The notes: generated by a model from the sequence alone, not told the origin. 60,603 nucleotides of DNA from an uncultured Bacteroidales bacterium (GCA_900318565.1 ONLD01000003.1:1-60603); one strand, 5' to 3'. Shown: positions 35,986 to 45,289, counted from the first letter of the stretch. Program-made: numbers and translations.

Positions 35986-36786
35986 AAGGGCGTGGCCCGG
36001 AGCGGACTCTCCGGCCAGGCTGCGGCGTGACACTTTCACGCCTTCGGACACGTCGGGAGGCAGTATCAGAGCCTCGAACTCCCGCAGCGGACGCCTCCCG
36101 CGCCCGACTTCGAGCAGGGTCCCGACCACCGCGCGCACCATATTCCGCAGGAACCTGTCAGCCTCTATTTCGAAGCGCCAGTAAAGAGCAGGCGAGGCGT
36201 CCGGAAGCGGAGCGTGCAGCACCGGTTCATAGGGCACCCAGCGGGCGTCGTACACGGTGCAGACAGATGTCTTGTTGTCGCCGCCGGACTTTTCGAAACA
36301 GGAAAAATCGTGCGTGCCGAGCAGCAGCTGCGCCGCTTCGTTCATAGCCTCGAAGTCCACTCCCGGGTATCCGAAGAAATAGGAGCAGCGCTCGACGAAT
36401 GGGTCTTTGGCCCTGTGCAGGAAATAAGTATATCGGCGGCGCCTCGCCGAGAAGCGCGCGTGAAACTCCGGTTCCGCAGGCTCTATCGCGCTGACGCTCA
36501 ACGACTTCGGCAGAATAGCGTTCAGCTTGTAGCGCAGCTGCGCGCAGTCAAGCGTCTCCGCCCGCCCCAGCGGCCGGGGCACCGGTCCGTCGAAATCGAA
36601 GTGTGCGACATAGTACGACGCGCTCACGCCGGTATCCGTCCGCCCCGCGCCCGTCACCGGGACAGGCGCGCGAAGCAGAGTCTCCAGTGCTGTTTCCAAA
36701 GTTTCCTGCACCGAAGGAGCGCCGGGTTGAATCTGCCATCCGCAGAACTCCGCCCCGTCATAAGCCATAACTACCCTGTACCGCAT
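35962..36786 (-). CDS. truA: tRNA pseudouridine(38-40) synthase
   Basis: A 274-residue enzyme isomerising uridines 38-40 in the anticodon arm. The start MRYRVVMAYDGAEFCGWQIQ matches the family (the long upstream frame lies in the moxR region). The catalytic Asp is in GAGRTDTGVSA (about residue 52). Later motifs FHARFSARRRRYTYFL and FLRNMVRAVVGTLLEVGRG (RNMVR loop) are intact. A TATATTTG box lies 6 bases before the ATG. The last six codons are part of an 18-bp palindrome. Divergent from moxR and convergent with the phosphatase gene. Confidence 0.95.
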   Translation of the reverse strand: MRYRVVMAYDGAEFCGWQIQPGAPSVQETLETALETLLRAPVPVTGAGRTDTGVSASYYVAHFDFDGPVPRPLGRAETLDCAQLRYKLNAILPKSLSVSAIEPAEPEFHARFSARRRRYTYFLHRAKDPFVERCSYFFGYPGVDFEAMNEAAQLLLGTHDFSCFEKSGGDNKTSVCTVYDARWVPYEPVLHAPLPDASPALYWRFEIEADRFLRNMVRAVVGTLLEVGRGRRPLREFEALILPPDVSEGVKVSRRSLAGESAPGHALFLTDVRY

Positions 36787-36792
36787 ATTTTG

Positions 36793-36800
36793 CAAATATA
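36793..36800 (-). promoter_or_regulatory. -7 box before truA
   Basis: TATATTTG on the minus strand, 6 bases upstream of the truA ATG at 36,786; there is no clear TTG at -33. If used, the truA mRNA would be leaderless or nearly so. Confidence 0.5.
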
Positions 36801-36903
36801 CGAATTTCTTCTCATTCCCCCTTCCGCCCGTGCGGGCACATTTTTTGCAGACATAATACGCGCACACAACACGCAAATAACTGAAATCGAAAAACCAATA
36901 AAA

Positions 36904-37896
36904 ATGGAAAGCGTAAACATTAAAGAACTCAACGACCGCATACAGAAAGAGAGCGGATTCGTGGACATTCTTTCCCTTGAAATGGGCAAGGTCATCGTAG
37001 GCCAGAAGAAGCTTGTAGAGAATCTGATGATCGCCCTGCTTGCCGACGGCCACATCCTACTCGAAGGTATGCCCGGCCTCGCCAAGACCCTTGCAATCAG
37101 CACATTATCCAAAGCCGTGGGCGGCAAGTTCAGCCGTATCCAATTCACCCCGGACCTCCTTCCGGCCGACGTGACCGGCACCCTGATCTATTCCCAGAAA
37201 AAAGAAGAATTCGAAGTGCACAAAGGCCCCATCTTCGCCAACTTCGTGCTTGCGGATGAAATCAACCGCGCCCCCGCTAAAGTGCAGTCTGCCCTGCTGG
37301 AAGCTATGCAGGAGCGTCAGGTGACGCTCGGCGACCAGACCTGGCGCCTCCCCGAGCCCTTCCTCGTGATGGCGACCCAGAACCCGGTCGAGCAGGAAGG
37401 CACCTATCCCCTCCCCGAGGCCCAGGTGGACCGTTTTATGCTCAAGGCCATCGTGGATTACCCCGCCAAGGAAGAGGAGAAACTCATCGTGCGGATGAAC
37501 AACAGCGGCACCTTCCCCCAGCCCAGCCAGGTCGTCTCCCCCGAAGACATAATCCGCGCCCGCAAAATAGTGCGCGAAGTCTATATGGACGAGAAAATCG
37601 AGCGCTACATAGTGGACATCGTCTATGCCACCCGCACCCCGGGCGACTACGGTCTCGGTGAGCTCAAGGGCCTCATCGGCTTCGGCGCATCGCCGCGTGC
37701 CAGCATTTCGCTGAGCCTCGCCGCAAAGGCCTACGCCTTCATCAAGCGCAGGGGCTACGTGATTCCCGAAGACGTGCGCGCCGTCTGCTACGAAGTGCTC
37801 CGCCACCGCATCGGCCTGACCTATGAAGCCGAGGCGGAAAACGTGACCACCGAACAAATCATCGAAAAAGTCATCAACGCAGTAATCGTTCCGTAA
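36904..37896 (+). CDS. MoxR-family AAA+ ATPase of the Bat operon
   Basis: A 330-residue ATPase. Start at MESVNIKELNDRIQ; the long frame upstream overlaps truA and is a shadow. Walker A GMPGLAKT (about residue 59), Walker B FVLADEINRAPAKVQSALLE, sensor 1 VMATQNPVEQEGTYPLPEAQ and sensor 2 region GASPRASISL are present. MoxR proteins act as chaperone-like partners of VWA-domain proteins. It is the first gene of an eight-gene unit; its TAA overlaps the ATG of the next gene (TAATG). Confidence 0.93.
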   Translation: MESVNIKELNDRIQKESGFVDILSLEMGKVIVGQKKLVENLMIALLADGHILLEGMPGLAKTLAISTLSKAVGGKFSRIQFTPDLLPADVTGTLIYSQKKEEFEVHKGPIFANFVLADEINRAPAKVQSALLEAMQERQVTLGDQTWRLPEPFLVMATQNPVEQEGTYPLPEAQVDRFMLKAIVDYPAKEEEKLIVRMNNSGTFPQPSQVVSPEDIIRARKIVREVYMDEKIERYIVDIVYATRTPGDYGLGELKGLIGFGASPRASISLSLAAKAYAFIKRRGYVIPEDVRAVCYEVLRHRIGLTYEAEAENVTTEQIIEKVINAVIVP

Positions 37897-38780
37897 TGGA
37901 CAACGCCACCGAGTTACTCAAGAAGGTCCGCAAAATCGAGATAAAGACCAAGGCGCTCTCGCACCAGATTTTCGCCGGCGAATACCACTCCGCCTTCAAG
38001 GGGCGCGGTATGGCCTTCAGCGAGGTGCGCGAGTACCAGTGGGGTGACGACGTGCGCTCGATGGACTGGAACGTGACGGCCCGCCTGCGCAGCCCCTACG
38101 TGAAGGTATTCGAAGAAGAGAGGGAGCTTACCGTAGTGCTGCTCGTGGACGTGAGCCGTTCGGGCCTCTTCGGCACGGCAGGACAGACAAAGCGCGAGCG
38201 CATTGCCGAAATCGCCGCCGTGCTGAGTTTCAGCGCCATCCTCAACAACGACAAAGTAGGCGCCCTGTTCTTCAGCGACCGCATCGAGAAGTTCATCCCC
38301 CCGAAGAAGGGACGCAGCCACCTGCTGCACATCATACGCGAAATGCTTCAGCTCCAGCCCGAATCCGACGGCACCGACATAGGCGCCGCCCTGCGGTTCC
38401 TCTCGAGCGCCATCAAGAAAAAGTGTACGGCGTTCGTGCTCAGCGATATGATAGACGTCGCCCCGGACGGCACGCCCCGCTACGAAGAAGCCCTCAAGGT
38501 GGCCGCCGGACGTCACGACCTCTCGGTCATCAAAGTCCACGACCCCCGCGAGCAGGGCATAGTGCCCGTGGGCCTCGTCCACATCAAGGACGCCGAAAGC
38601 GGGCGCGACGCGTGGATAGACACGGACTCCCCGAAAGTGCGCAAAGCCTATGCGGAGTGGTTCGCATCCCTGGGCCGCAAGGAAGAGAAGCTTTTCAACA
38701 AGTATCAGATAGACAGTGTAGATATCGCCACCGACCAAGACTACGTCAAGGGCCTGATGGCTCTATTCCAGCATAAATGA
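37896..38780 (+). CDS. DUF58 domain protein of the Bat operon
   Basis: A 294-residue protein with the DUF58 signature FKGRGMAFSEVREYQWGDD followed by VRSMDWNVTAR (about residues 32-62). A VWA-like fold follows, with DVSRS at about 85 retaining the DxSxS form. DUF58 proteins regularly sit between moxR and batA and are presumed partners of MoxR. Its TGA overlaps the next ATG by 4 bases. Confidence 0.93.
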   Translation: MDNATELLKKVRKIEIKTKALSHQIFAGEYHSAFKGRGMAFSEVREYQWGDDVRSMDWNVTARLRSPYVKVFEEERELTVVLLVDVSRSGLFGTAGQTKRERIAEIAAVLSFSAILNNDKVGALFFSDRIEKFIPPKKGRSHLLHIIREMLQLQPESDGTDIGAALRFLSSAIKKKCTAFVLSDMIDVAPDGTPRYEEALKVAAGRHDLSVIKVHDPREQGIVPVGLVHIKDAESGRDAWIDTDSPKVRKAYAEWFASLGRKEEKLFNKYQIDSVDIATDQDYVKGLMALFQHK

Positions 38781-39772
38781 AGTTATTGACAATCATATTG
38801 GCCGCACTTCTGGACATCGTGCCGGGAGGGGATGCAGTCCTGGAGCAGATCCAGAAACGGGACAGCATCCTCATCGCCGACCAGATGCGTTACTCGGTGA
38901 CGGTCAGCGGGATGGACAAGGAAAGCGGGATTTTTCTTCCCGACCTTTCAAAGGCCTCCAACGACACCTTGACAATTCTGGGCGGCTGGCAGCTCGACAC
39001 CCTCTCGGGCGGCCGGGCAGTGCGCTCCCGCAACGCCAAGGCCGCGGACAAGATTCTCCGCAAGCCCTTCGACCTGCGCGCCAGCATCATATTCGTGCCT
39101 TTCGAGGAAGGGCGCTACCAACTGCCTGACATCCCCGTGGTGCGCAGCCGCACCGACCGGGCCGACACCCTCCTTTTCAAGGGCATAGAGATGGAAGTCA
39201 AGACGATGCCCGTTGACACCGCCACCTTCCAGCTCCACGACATCAAGGGACAGATTCAATACCCTGTGACCTTCAAGGAGATGCTGCCCTGGATAGGCGC
39301 AGGCCTGCTCGCGGCGGCCCTGATAGCGCTCCTTGTCTGGCTCATACGGAGGGCGCAGAAGCGCAAGGCCGAAGAAGGCAAGCCCAAGGACCCGGCCTAC
39401 ATCGTGGCCCTGCGCGAGCTTGACAAGTACCGTTCCGACAAATACTGGGCTCCCGAGAAGCAGAAGGCATTCTATTCCGGCATCACCGACGCCCTGAAAT
39501 TCTACATTGACGACCGCTTCGGAGTGGACGCTCCCGAGATGACCACGGCGGAGCTCTTCGACGCCCTGAAGTCAGATAAGGACATCACCCCCGAGATGTT
39601 CTCCTCGCTCAAGGATCTCTTCGAGCGGGCGGATTTCGTCAAGTTCGCAAAGCACGTAGCCACCGACGAGGAAAACGCCGGCGCCCTGCCTCTGGCGGTC
39701 AGTTTCGTGACGACCACCTACCAGGCTGACATAGAAAAGGAAAACGCCGGAGAGGAGGCCGGGAAGGACTGA
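38777..39772 (+). CDS. Bat-operon membrane protein, unnamed
   Basis: A 331-residue protein. N-terminal signal or membrane segment (MKLLTIILAALLDIV), an extracytoplasmic beta-rich part (to about 165), one membrane segment at about 176-193 (AGLLAAALIALLVWLI), and a cytosolic helical part with ALRELDKYRSDKYWAPEKQK and FYIDDRFGVDAPEMTTAEL. The last part resembles DUF4381-type and BatD C-terminal segments. Commonly present in the Bacteroidales Bat operon between the DUF58 gene and batA. Its stop overlaps batA (TGATG). Confidence 0.8.
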   Translation: MKLLTIILAALLDIVPGGDAVLEQIQKRDSILIADQMRYSVTVSGMDKESGIFLPDLSKASNDTLTILGGWQLDTLSGGRAVRSRNAKAADKILRKPFDLRASIIFVPFEEGRYQLPDIPVVRSRTDRADTLLFKGIEMEVKTMPVDTATFQLHDIKGQIQYPVTFKEMLPWIGAGLLAAALIALLVWLIRRAQKRKAEEGKPKDPAYIVALRELDKYRSDKYWAPEKQKAFYSGITDALKFYIDDRFGVDAPEMTTAELFDALKSDKDITPEMFSSLKDLFERADFVKFAKHVATDEENAGALPLAVSFVTTTYQADIEKENAGEEAGKD

Positions 39773-40755
39773 TGTACTTCGAATATCCCAAACTCCTGTG
39801 GCTGCTCGCCGTGCCCGTACTGCTCCTTCTCCACTACCTGTGGATGGAGCTGAAGGGACGCAGGCCGCACCTTCGCGTCTCCACAGGGGCGCCGTGGCTT
39901 GCCGGAGGCACTTCCCCGCTCGCCATCCTGCGGCACCTGCCGATGCTGCTCCGCACCGCCGCGCTCGTGCTCATAGTAGTCGCCATCGCCCGCCCGAGAT
40001 CCAGCACCGAAGTGGAAAAGATTGACACCGAAGGCATTGACATCTCGCTCGCGATGGACGTGTCCACGAGTATGCTCGCCCGTGACTTCAAGCCCGACCG
40101 TATCAGCGCCGCGAAAGACATTGCCATCGAATTCATAGCCCAGAGGCCTTCCGACCGTATGGCCATCGTGGTTTTCGCCGGCGAGAGTTATACCCAGTGT
40201 CCGCTGACCACCGACCGCGCGACCCTCATCAACCTTATGAAGGAAGTGCAGACCGGGCTCATCGAAGACGGTACGGCCATCGGCAACGGGCTTGCCACGG
40301 CCGTAGCCAGGATGAAAGACTCCGACGCCAAGAGCCGCGTCGTAATCCTGCTGACCGACGGCGTCAACAATTCCGGCGAAGTGTCGCCCCAGACCGCAGC
40401 CGAAATCGCCAAGACCTATGGCATAAGGGTTTACACCATAGGCGTAGGGGCCAACGGTATGGCGCCCTACCCAGTAATGACTCCCTGGGGAGTGGAGATG
40501 CAGCAGATGAAGGTCGAAATCGACGAGGACCTGCTGAAGGAAATCGCGTCCGTGACCGGCGGCCGCTACTTCCGCGCCACCGACAACACCAAGCTTTCGG
40601 AAATCTATTCCGAAATCAACAAGATGGAGAAGGCGCGCACCACCATCGACAGTTTCCCGGTCTATAAAGAACTCTTCGGCAAGTATGCCCTGGCGGCTCT
40701 TATCTGCCTGCTGCTCGAGATGCTTGTCCGACTGCTTATAAGGAGGATGCCGTAA
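39772..40755 (+). CDS. batA: VWA domain aerotolerance protein BatA
   Basis: A 327-residue protein. Two N-terminal membrane segments (about 6-24 and 57-78), then a VWA domain (about 85-300) with MIDAS DVSTSMLARDF, a central Thr/Ser loop and LLTDGVNNSGEV, then a C-terminal membrane segment (ALAALICLLLEMLVRLL). Bat proteins were named for an aerotolerance phenotype in Bacteroides fragilis, where later work has questioned a direct role in oxygen tolerance. TAATG overlap with batB. Confidence 0.93.
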   Translation: MYFEYPKLLWLLAVPVLLLLHYLWMELKGRRPHLRVSTGAPWLAGGTSPLAILRHLPMLLRTAALVLIVVAIARPRSSTEVEKIDTEGIDISLAMDVSTSMLARDFKPDRISAAKDIAIEFIAQRPSDRMAIVVFAGESYTQCPLTTDRATLINLMKEVQTGLIEDGTAIGNGLATAVARMKDSDAKSRVVILLTDGVNNSGEVSPQTAAEIAKTYGIRVYTIGVGANGMAPYPVMTPWGVEMQQMKVEIDEDLLKEIASVTGGRYFRATDNTKLSEIYSEINKMEKARTTIDSFPVYKELFGKYALAALICLLLEMLVRLLIRRMP

Positions 40756-41756
40756 TGCTGTACGTTGCGAATCCTGAATATTTCTGGCTGCTGCTGCTCG
40801 TGCCGCTTATCCCCGTAGTGTACGGAATCGTCAGGGCCCTGAGGCACCGCCGCATCCGCAAGTTCGGCGACGAGGCCCTCGTGCAGGCCCTTATGCCTTC
40901 CTGGTCGGGAGCCAAAGGCTGGGTGCGCATCATCCTCTTCACCCTCGCCTTCCTGTGCTTCGTCATAGGCATCGCCCGTCCGCAGATGGGAGCCAAGCTC
41001 AAGGAGCACGAAGCCAAGGGCGCGGAGATTATGATCTGCCTGGACGTGTCCAACTCGATGCTCGCCGAAGACTACTCCCCGTCGCGCCTCGACAGGGCCA
41101 AGCTCGCCATCTCGAGGGCCGTGGACAAGCTGCAGGGCGACCGCATCGGCCTCATCATCTTCGCCGGCACCTCTTTCGTGCAGCTGCCTATTACGACCGA
41201 CTACGTATCCGCCAAGATGTTCCTCGGCAACATCGACACCGGCTCGGTCCCCGTGCAGGGCACAGCCATCGGCGACGCCATACTGACTGCCGCCAAGAGC
41301 TTCAGCGCCCAGAGCGAGAAGAGCCGGGCCATCATAGTCATCACCGACGGTGAGAACCACGAAGACGATGCCGTCGATGCCGCCCGGCAGGCCGCCGAGC
41401 TCGGCATCAAGGTCTATACCGTGGGCGTGGGTTCGCTGCGCGGCCAGCCAATTCCCAAGGACGGGGCGCTGATGAAAGACAGCGAAGGCAACATCGTAGT
41501 GAGCCGCCTGGACGAGACCACGCTCCGCAGGATCGCCGAGGTGGGCGGCGGAGCCTATGTCCACGCCGGCAGCGAAGAATTCGGCCTCGGGCCCATCGTG
41601 GACGACATCAAGAAGATGGAGGCCGAGAAATACAGTTCCATAGTGTTTGAAGAGTACGACGAGCAGTTTATGTATTTCCTGGGAGCGGCGCTAGTGCTGC
41701 TTGCCATCGAGATGCTCATCGGGGAGAGGAAGCACAAAAGGAGGCTATTCGAATGA
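40755..41756 (+). CDS. batB: VWA domain protein BatB
   Basis: A 333-residue paralogue of BatA with the same layout: membrane segments at about 8-25 and 58-76, VWA domain with MIDAS DVSNSMLAEDYSPSRLD and IVITDGENHEDDA, and a C-terminal membrane segment (FLGAALVLLAIEMLIG). It begins LYVANPEYFWLLLLVP, typical of the family. Presumed to complex with BatA in the inner membrane. ATGA overlap with batC. Confidence 0.93.
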   Translation: MLYVANPEYFWLLLLVPLIPVVYGIVRALRHRRIRKFGDEALVQALMPSWSGAKGWVRIILFTLAFLCFVIGIARPQMGAKLKEHEAKGAEIMICLDVSNSMLAEDYSPSRLDRAKLAISRAVDKLQGDRIGLIIFAGTSFVQLPITTDYVSAKMFLGNIDTGSVPVQGTAIGDAILTAAKSFSAQSEKSRAIIVITDGENHEDDAVDAARQAAELGIKVYTVGVGSLRGQPIPKDGALMKDSEGNIVVSRLDETTLRRIAEVGGGAYVHAGSEEFGLGPIVDDIKKMEAEKYSSIVFEEYDEQFMYFLGAALVLLAIEMLIGERKHKRRLFE

Positions 41757-42487
41757 AACGATTGATCAACATATTGTTGCTGCTTTGCGCGATATCCGCC
41801 GGCCTGTCCGCCCAGACTGACCGGAAGGAGGTGCGCGCAGGCAACCGGAAGTTTGCAAAGGGCGGTTTCAAGGAGGCGGAAATCGACTACCGGAAGGCAG
41901 TGGTGAAAGACTCGCTGTCCGTCGCCGGGGCCTACAACCTCGCTTCGACGCTCTACCGCCAGGAAGACTGGGAGGGCGCCGACAAGTCGCTCCAGAGCAT
42001 CAAGGAAGTCGCTCCGGCCACGGAAAACGCCGCCCGCTGGCACTACAACTGCGGCGACGTGGCCCTGCAGAAAAAGGACTACGCAGCGGCGGTGAAGGCT
42101 TTCCGCGAGGCGCTTCTGCTGACTCCGGACGACCTTGACGCCAAGGAGAACTACATCTATGCCAAGAAGATGCTGCAGAACCAGCAGAATGGCGGAGGCC
42201 AGAACCAGGACCAGCAGAACCAGGATCAGCAGCAGAATCAAGACCAGAAAAACCAGCAGGACCAAAATCAGGACCAGAACCAGAATCAACAGGACCAGCA
42301 GCAGAACCAGGACCAGCAGCAACAGGACCAGCAAGGCCAGCAGGGCCAGCAGGAGCAGAAAATCTCCCCCCAGCAGGCCCAGCAGATGCTGAAGGCTATC
42401 CAGGCCAAGGAAAAAGAAACACAGGATAAAGTCAAGAAGGAGAAAGCCCAGATGCTTAAATCCCGCCAGAAAGACAAGAATTGGTAG
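41753..42487 (+). CDS. batC: TPR protein BatC with Gln/Asn/Asp-rich tail
   Basis: A 244-residue exported protein with signal peptide (MKRLINILLLLCAISAGLSA), three TPR-like repeats (about 25-140; YNLASTLYRQEDWEGADKSL, HYNCGDVALQKKDYAAAVKA) and a low-complexity tail built from Q, N and D (about 142-205), ending in a Lys-rich helix. Probably a periplasmic scaffold in the Bat complex. Ends in TAG two bases before the start of batD-batE. Confidence 0.9.
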   Translation: MKRLINILLLLCAISAGLSAQTDRKEVRAGNRKFAKGGFKEAEIDYRKAVVKDSLSVAGAYNLASTLYRQEDWEGADKSLQSIKEVAPATENAARWHYNCGDVALQKKDYAAAVKAFREALLLTPDDLDAKENYIYAKKMLQNQQNGGGQNQDQQNQDQQQNQDQKNQQDQNQDQNQNQQDQQQNQDQQQQDQQGQQGQQEQKISPQQAQQMLKAIQAKEKETQDKVKKEKAQMLKSRQKDKNW

Positions 42488-42489
42488 AA

Positions 42490-45087
42490 ATGAGACGTAT
42501 TGCGACAATACTTATAATGCTTGCCGGCGCCCTGGCCGCTTCAGCCCAGAGCACCATCAAAGTCAACGTGCAGAACCTTGTGGCCGTGGACGAGCAGTTC
42601 AGTGTGACCTTCATCATCGAAGGCGAAGGCAAGCCGTCCTCCTTCAGCTGGGAGCCCGGCAGTGATTTCCAGCTCGTCTGGGGGCCGCAGAAAGGCACCT
42701 CCAGTTCCATCAGCATAATCAACGGCAAGAAGACCCAGTCTTCGCAGACCACCTACACCTACGTCCTGATGCCCCGCACCACCGGCACCTTCCAGCTGCC
42801 GGCCGCCACGGCCACCGTCAAGGGCCAGGAAATCAGTTCCAGGAGCGTCAGCGTGCAGGTCGTCGGCAACGGAGCCCAGCAGCAAGGCGGCTCCCAGCAG
42901 GGCCAGGCCGCCCCGCAGGACAAATCCGGCGCCCAGACCGGGTCCATCCCTTCCGAGGACATTTTCCTGCGGATGAGCGTCAGCAAGACCAAGGCCGTGG
43001 TGGGCGAGACGCTAAGCGCCACCCTTAAGCTCTACCACCGTGTCAACATAGGCGGATTCGAAGACGCCAAGTTCCCTACTTTCAACGGATTCTGGAGCCA
43101 GGAAGTGCAGGCTCCATCCAATATCGAGTTCCACCGCGAGAGCGTGGGCGACCGCATCTACGACGCCGCCGTGCTCCGCAGCTGGACCCTCATTCCCCAG
43201 CAGGCCGGAGAGATTACCATCGACCCTGCCGAGCTTGTGTGCCTCGTCAACGTGCGCACGCAGCACAGCAGTTCCGGAAGCATCTTCGACAGCTTCTTCC
43301 AGGACGACTACCGCACAATACGCAAGAGGGTGACCACCCCCGCAGTAAAGGTGCACGTGTCCAGGATTCCCGCAGGGGCCCCTGCCTCGTTCGGAGGAGG
43401 CGTGGGCAACTTCCGTATGAGCGCCGCGCTGACCCGCGACTCCCTCAAGACCCACGACGCCGCAGCCCTGAAGGTCACCATCACCGGCAAGGGCAATATC
43501 TCGCTGCTTGAAGCGCCCAAGGTGGATTTCCCGCCGGACTTCGAAGTCTATGACATCAAGACCACCGAGTCCGCCGGCAGCAAGACCTTCGAGTATCCCT
43601 TCATCCCCCGCAGCCACGGCGACTTCACCATCGGCCCGGTGGAATACAGCTACTATGATTCCGCCTCCGGCAAGTTCGTCACGCTGCGCAGCGCCGAGAT
43701 GCCCATTCGCGTAGGCAAGAGCGAGGAAGGCGCCCCGGCCCCGCAGGGCAGCGGAGTGCTGACCGTCAACCCCAATCGCAAGGACGTTCGCGACCTGGGC
43801 TCCGACATACGCTTCATATCCACCTCCAGGCCGTCATTCACCAGGAAGGGCTACTTCTTCGCGGGTTCGGGAGCGTTCTGGCTGATTGTGCTGCTGCTCT
43901 CTCTTATCGCAGCAGGAGTGTACTTCGGCATCCGCAGGCTCTCCGCGCGCAGGGCCGACGTGGCCGGCAGCAAGAACAGGGCCGCCACAAAGATGGCCCG
44001 CAAGCGGCTCGCCCTCGCCGGGGATTTCCTGAAAAAAGACCTCTACACGGCATTCTATGAGGAGTTGCATAAGGCGCTGCTGGGCTTCATAGGCGACAAA
44101 CTGAATATACCCGCGGCCGACCAGGACAAAGACACAATCCGCGAGCGGCTGCTCGAAGGCGGCGTGGGAGAAGAGCTCGCAGGCCGCTTCACCGCCCTGC
44201 TCGATGCCTGTGAATTCGCCCGCTACGCCCCGTCGGAAGGTCACGATGCGATGAACGCCCATTTCGAAGGAGCTGTAAACGTGATTTCAGAAATTGATTC
44301 AGTGATGAAGCATAAGACTAAGGGCGGCTCCGGCGCGGCCGCCGTGCTGGCGGTACTGTTGTTGACAGCGCCCGCAGCTTCCCTCTCCGCGCAGGACGCG
44401 CCTGAGAGCCTCTGGGAGCAGGGCGTGAGCGCTTATGGCGAAGCCCGCTGGCAGGATGCCGCCGACGCTTGGAAGCAGATTGCCGACTCCGGGCTCCAGA
44501 GCCCCGTCCTGTACTACAACATAGGCAACGCCTGCTACAAAGGCGGCGAATTGGCCGGCGCAATTCTCTGGTACGAGAGGGCTCTCAAAGCGGATCCTTC
44601 TTATGAAGACGCAAGGGTCAACCTCGCATTCGTGAACCAGCAGATCCAGGACAGGATAGAAGAAGTGCCCGAGTTTTTCCTTGAGGCCTGGGGCCGGAAG
44701 ATGTGCTGGCTGCTGCCCTCAGGGACCTGGGCGGTGCTTTTCCTGCTGCTTTTCGCAGGCACGCTTGCCTGCCTGCTTGTATTCCTGCTGGGTACCGGCC
44801 GGACACGCAAGACAGGCTTCTTCCTCGGGCTTGTCCTCCTGCTCGGCTCCCTGCTCTGCCTGGATTTCGCTTTCTGGCAGCGCAGCGAAGGTCTCAAGCA
44901 GGACAGCGCCGTCGTGATGGAAGCAGTGGCCGAAGTCAAGAGCTCTCCCGGCAGCGGAGTCAACCTTTTCGTGCTTCACGAAGGCACCAAGGTAAAACTC
45001 CTCGAGACCGTGGGCGACTGGCAGAACATAGCCCTCGCCGACGGCCGCCAGGGATGGATTCCCGCCGGCAGCCTTACGGTAATCTAA
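42490..45087 (+). CDS. Fused BatD-BatE protein
   Basis: An 865-residue protein; the start MRRIATILIMLAGALAASAQ gives a good signal peptide and is three codons after the first ATG. Residues 1-600 are BatD-like: two or three beta-sandwich domains, a membrane segment at about 461-480 (WLIVLLLSLIAAGVYFGI) and a cytosolic helical tail (TAFYEELHKALLGFIGDKL). Met606 then starts a BatE-like part: a second signal/membrane segment (AAAVLAVLLLTAPAASLSAQ), TPRs (YYNIGNACYKGGELAGAILW), two membrane segments (about 738-785) and a C-terminal SH3-like domain (KVKLLETVGDWQNIALADG). In related genomes batD and batE are separate. Here one frame runs through without a stop; the BatE part may also start at the internal ATG (44,305). 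Confidence 0.88.
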   Translation: MRRIATILIMLAGALAASAQSTIKVNVQNLVAVDEQFSVTFIIEGEGKPSSFSWEPGSDFQLVWGPQKGTSSSISIINGKKTQSSQTTYTYVLMPRTTGTFQLPAATATVKGQEISSRSVSVQVVGNGAQQQGGSQQGQAAPQDKSGAQTGSIPSEDIFLRMSVSKTKAVVGETLSATLKLYHRVNIGGFEDAKFPTFNGFWSQEVQAPSNIEFHRESVGDRIYDAAVLRSWTLIPQQAGEITIDPAELVCLVNVRTQHSSSGSIFDSFFQDDYRTIRKRVTTPAVKVHVSRIPAGAPASFGGGVGNFRMSAALTRDSLKTHDAAALKVTITGKGNISLLEAPKVDFPPDFEVYDIKTTESAGSKTFEYPFIPRSHGDFTIGPVEYSYYDSASGKFVTLRSAEMPIRVGKSEEGAPAPQGSGVLTVNPNRKDVRDLGSDIRFISTSRPSFTRKGYFFAGSGAFWLIVLLLSLIAAGVYFGIRRLSARRADVAGSKNRAATKMARKRLALAGDFLKKDLYTAFYEELHKALLGFIGDKLNIPAADQDKDTIRERLLEGGVGEELAGRFTALLDACEFARYAPSEGHDAMNAHFEGAVNVISEIDSVMKHKTKGGSGAAAVLAVLLLTAPAASLSAQDAPESLWEQGVSAYGEARWQDAADAWKQIADSGLQSPVLYYNIGNACYKGGELAGAILWYERALKADPSYEDARVNLAFVNQQIQDRIEEVPEFFLEAWGRKMCWLLPSGTWAVLFLLLFAGTLACLLVFLLGTGRTRKTGFFLGLVLLLGSLLCLDFAFWQRSEGLKQDSAVVMEAVAEVKSSPGSGVNLFVLHEGTKVKLLETVGDWQNIALADGRQGWIPAGSLTVI

Positions 45088-45180
45088 GCTCTTTGTTCCC
45101 GACGATATTGCCCGCCTCCGGGGTCGTGTGTAAACAGAAGCCGCGGTTCGGGCCCGAGAAAGCCAATCTCGGGCCCGCGT

Positions 45181-45289
45181 GCATACGGCCGCTGCGGATT
45201 CCTATCTCCCGAGTGCGCAACTGCCCCTTTTGCACACGGCCGCCGCGATGTTCCGACTCCCGTGTGCGCAACTGCCCCCTTTCACACAC
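45181..45289. repeat. Repeat family 1, 51-52-bp pitch, inverted GTGTGC/GCACAC arms
   Basis: About 2.3 units starting at 45,181, 45,232 and 45,284 (acAcACGGCCG in the last). Units join as CCGTGTGC-N15-GCACACGG, with arms at 45,211-45,216/45,232-45,237 and 45,262-45,267/45,284-45,289 (one or two mismatches each). The linker reads GCGATGTTCCGACTC. The layout of short inverted arms around about 15 bases is the same as in the large array, but the sequence is different. Confidence 0.75.

Noticed and set aside
36214-36903. N-terminal extension of MoxR
   Set aside because: The frame is open upstream but is antisense to truA; MoxR similarity begins after the ATG at 36,904.
45149-45177. Terminator of the bat operon
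   Set aside because: The 11-bp hairpin is perfect but no T-run follows and it lies 60 bases after the stop; it may belong to the repeat region.
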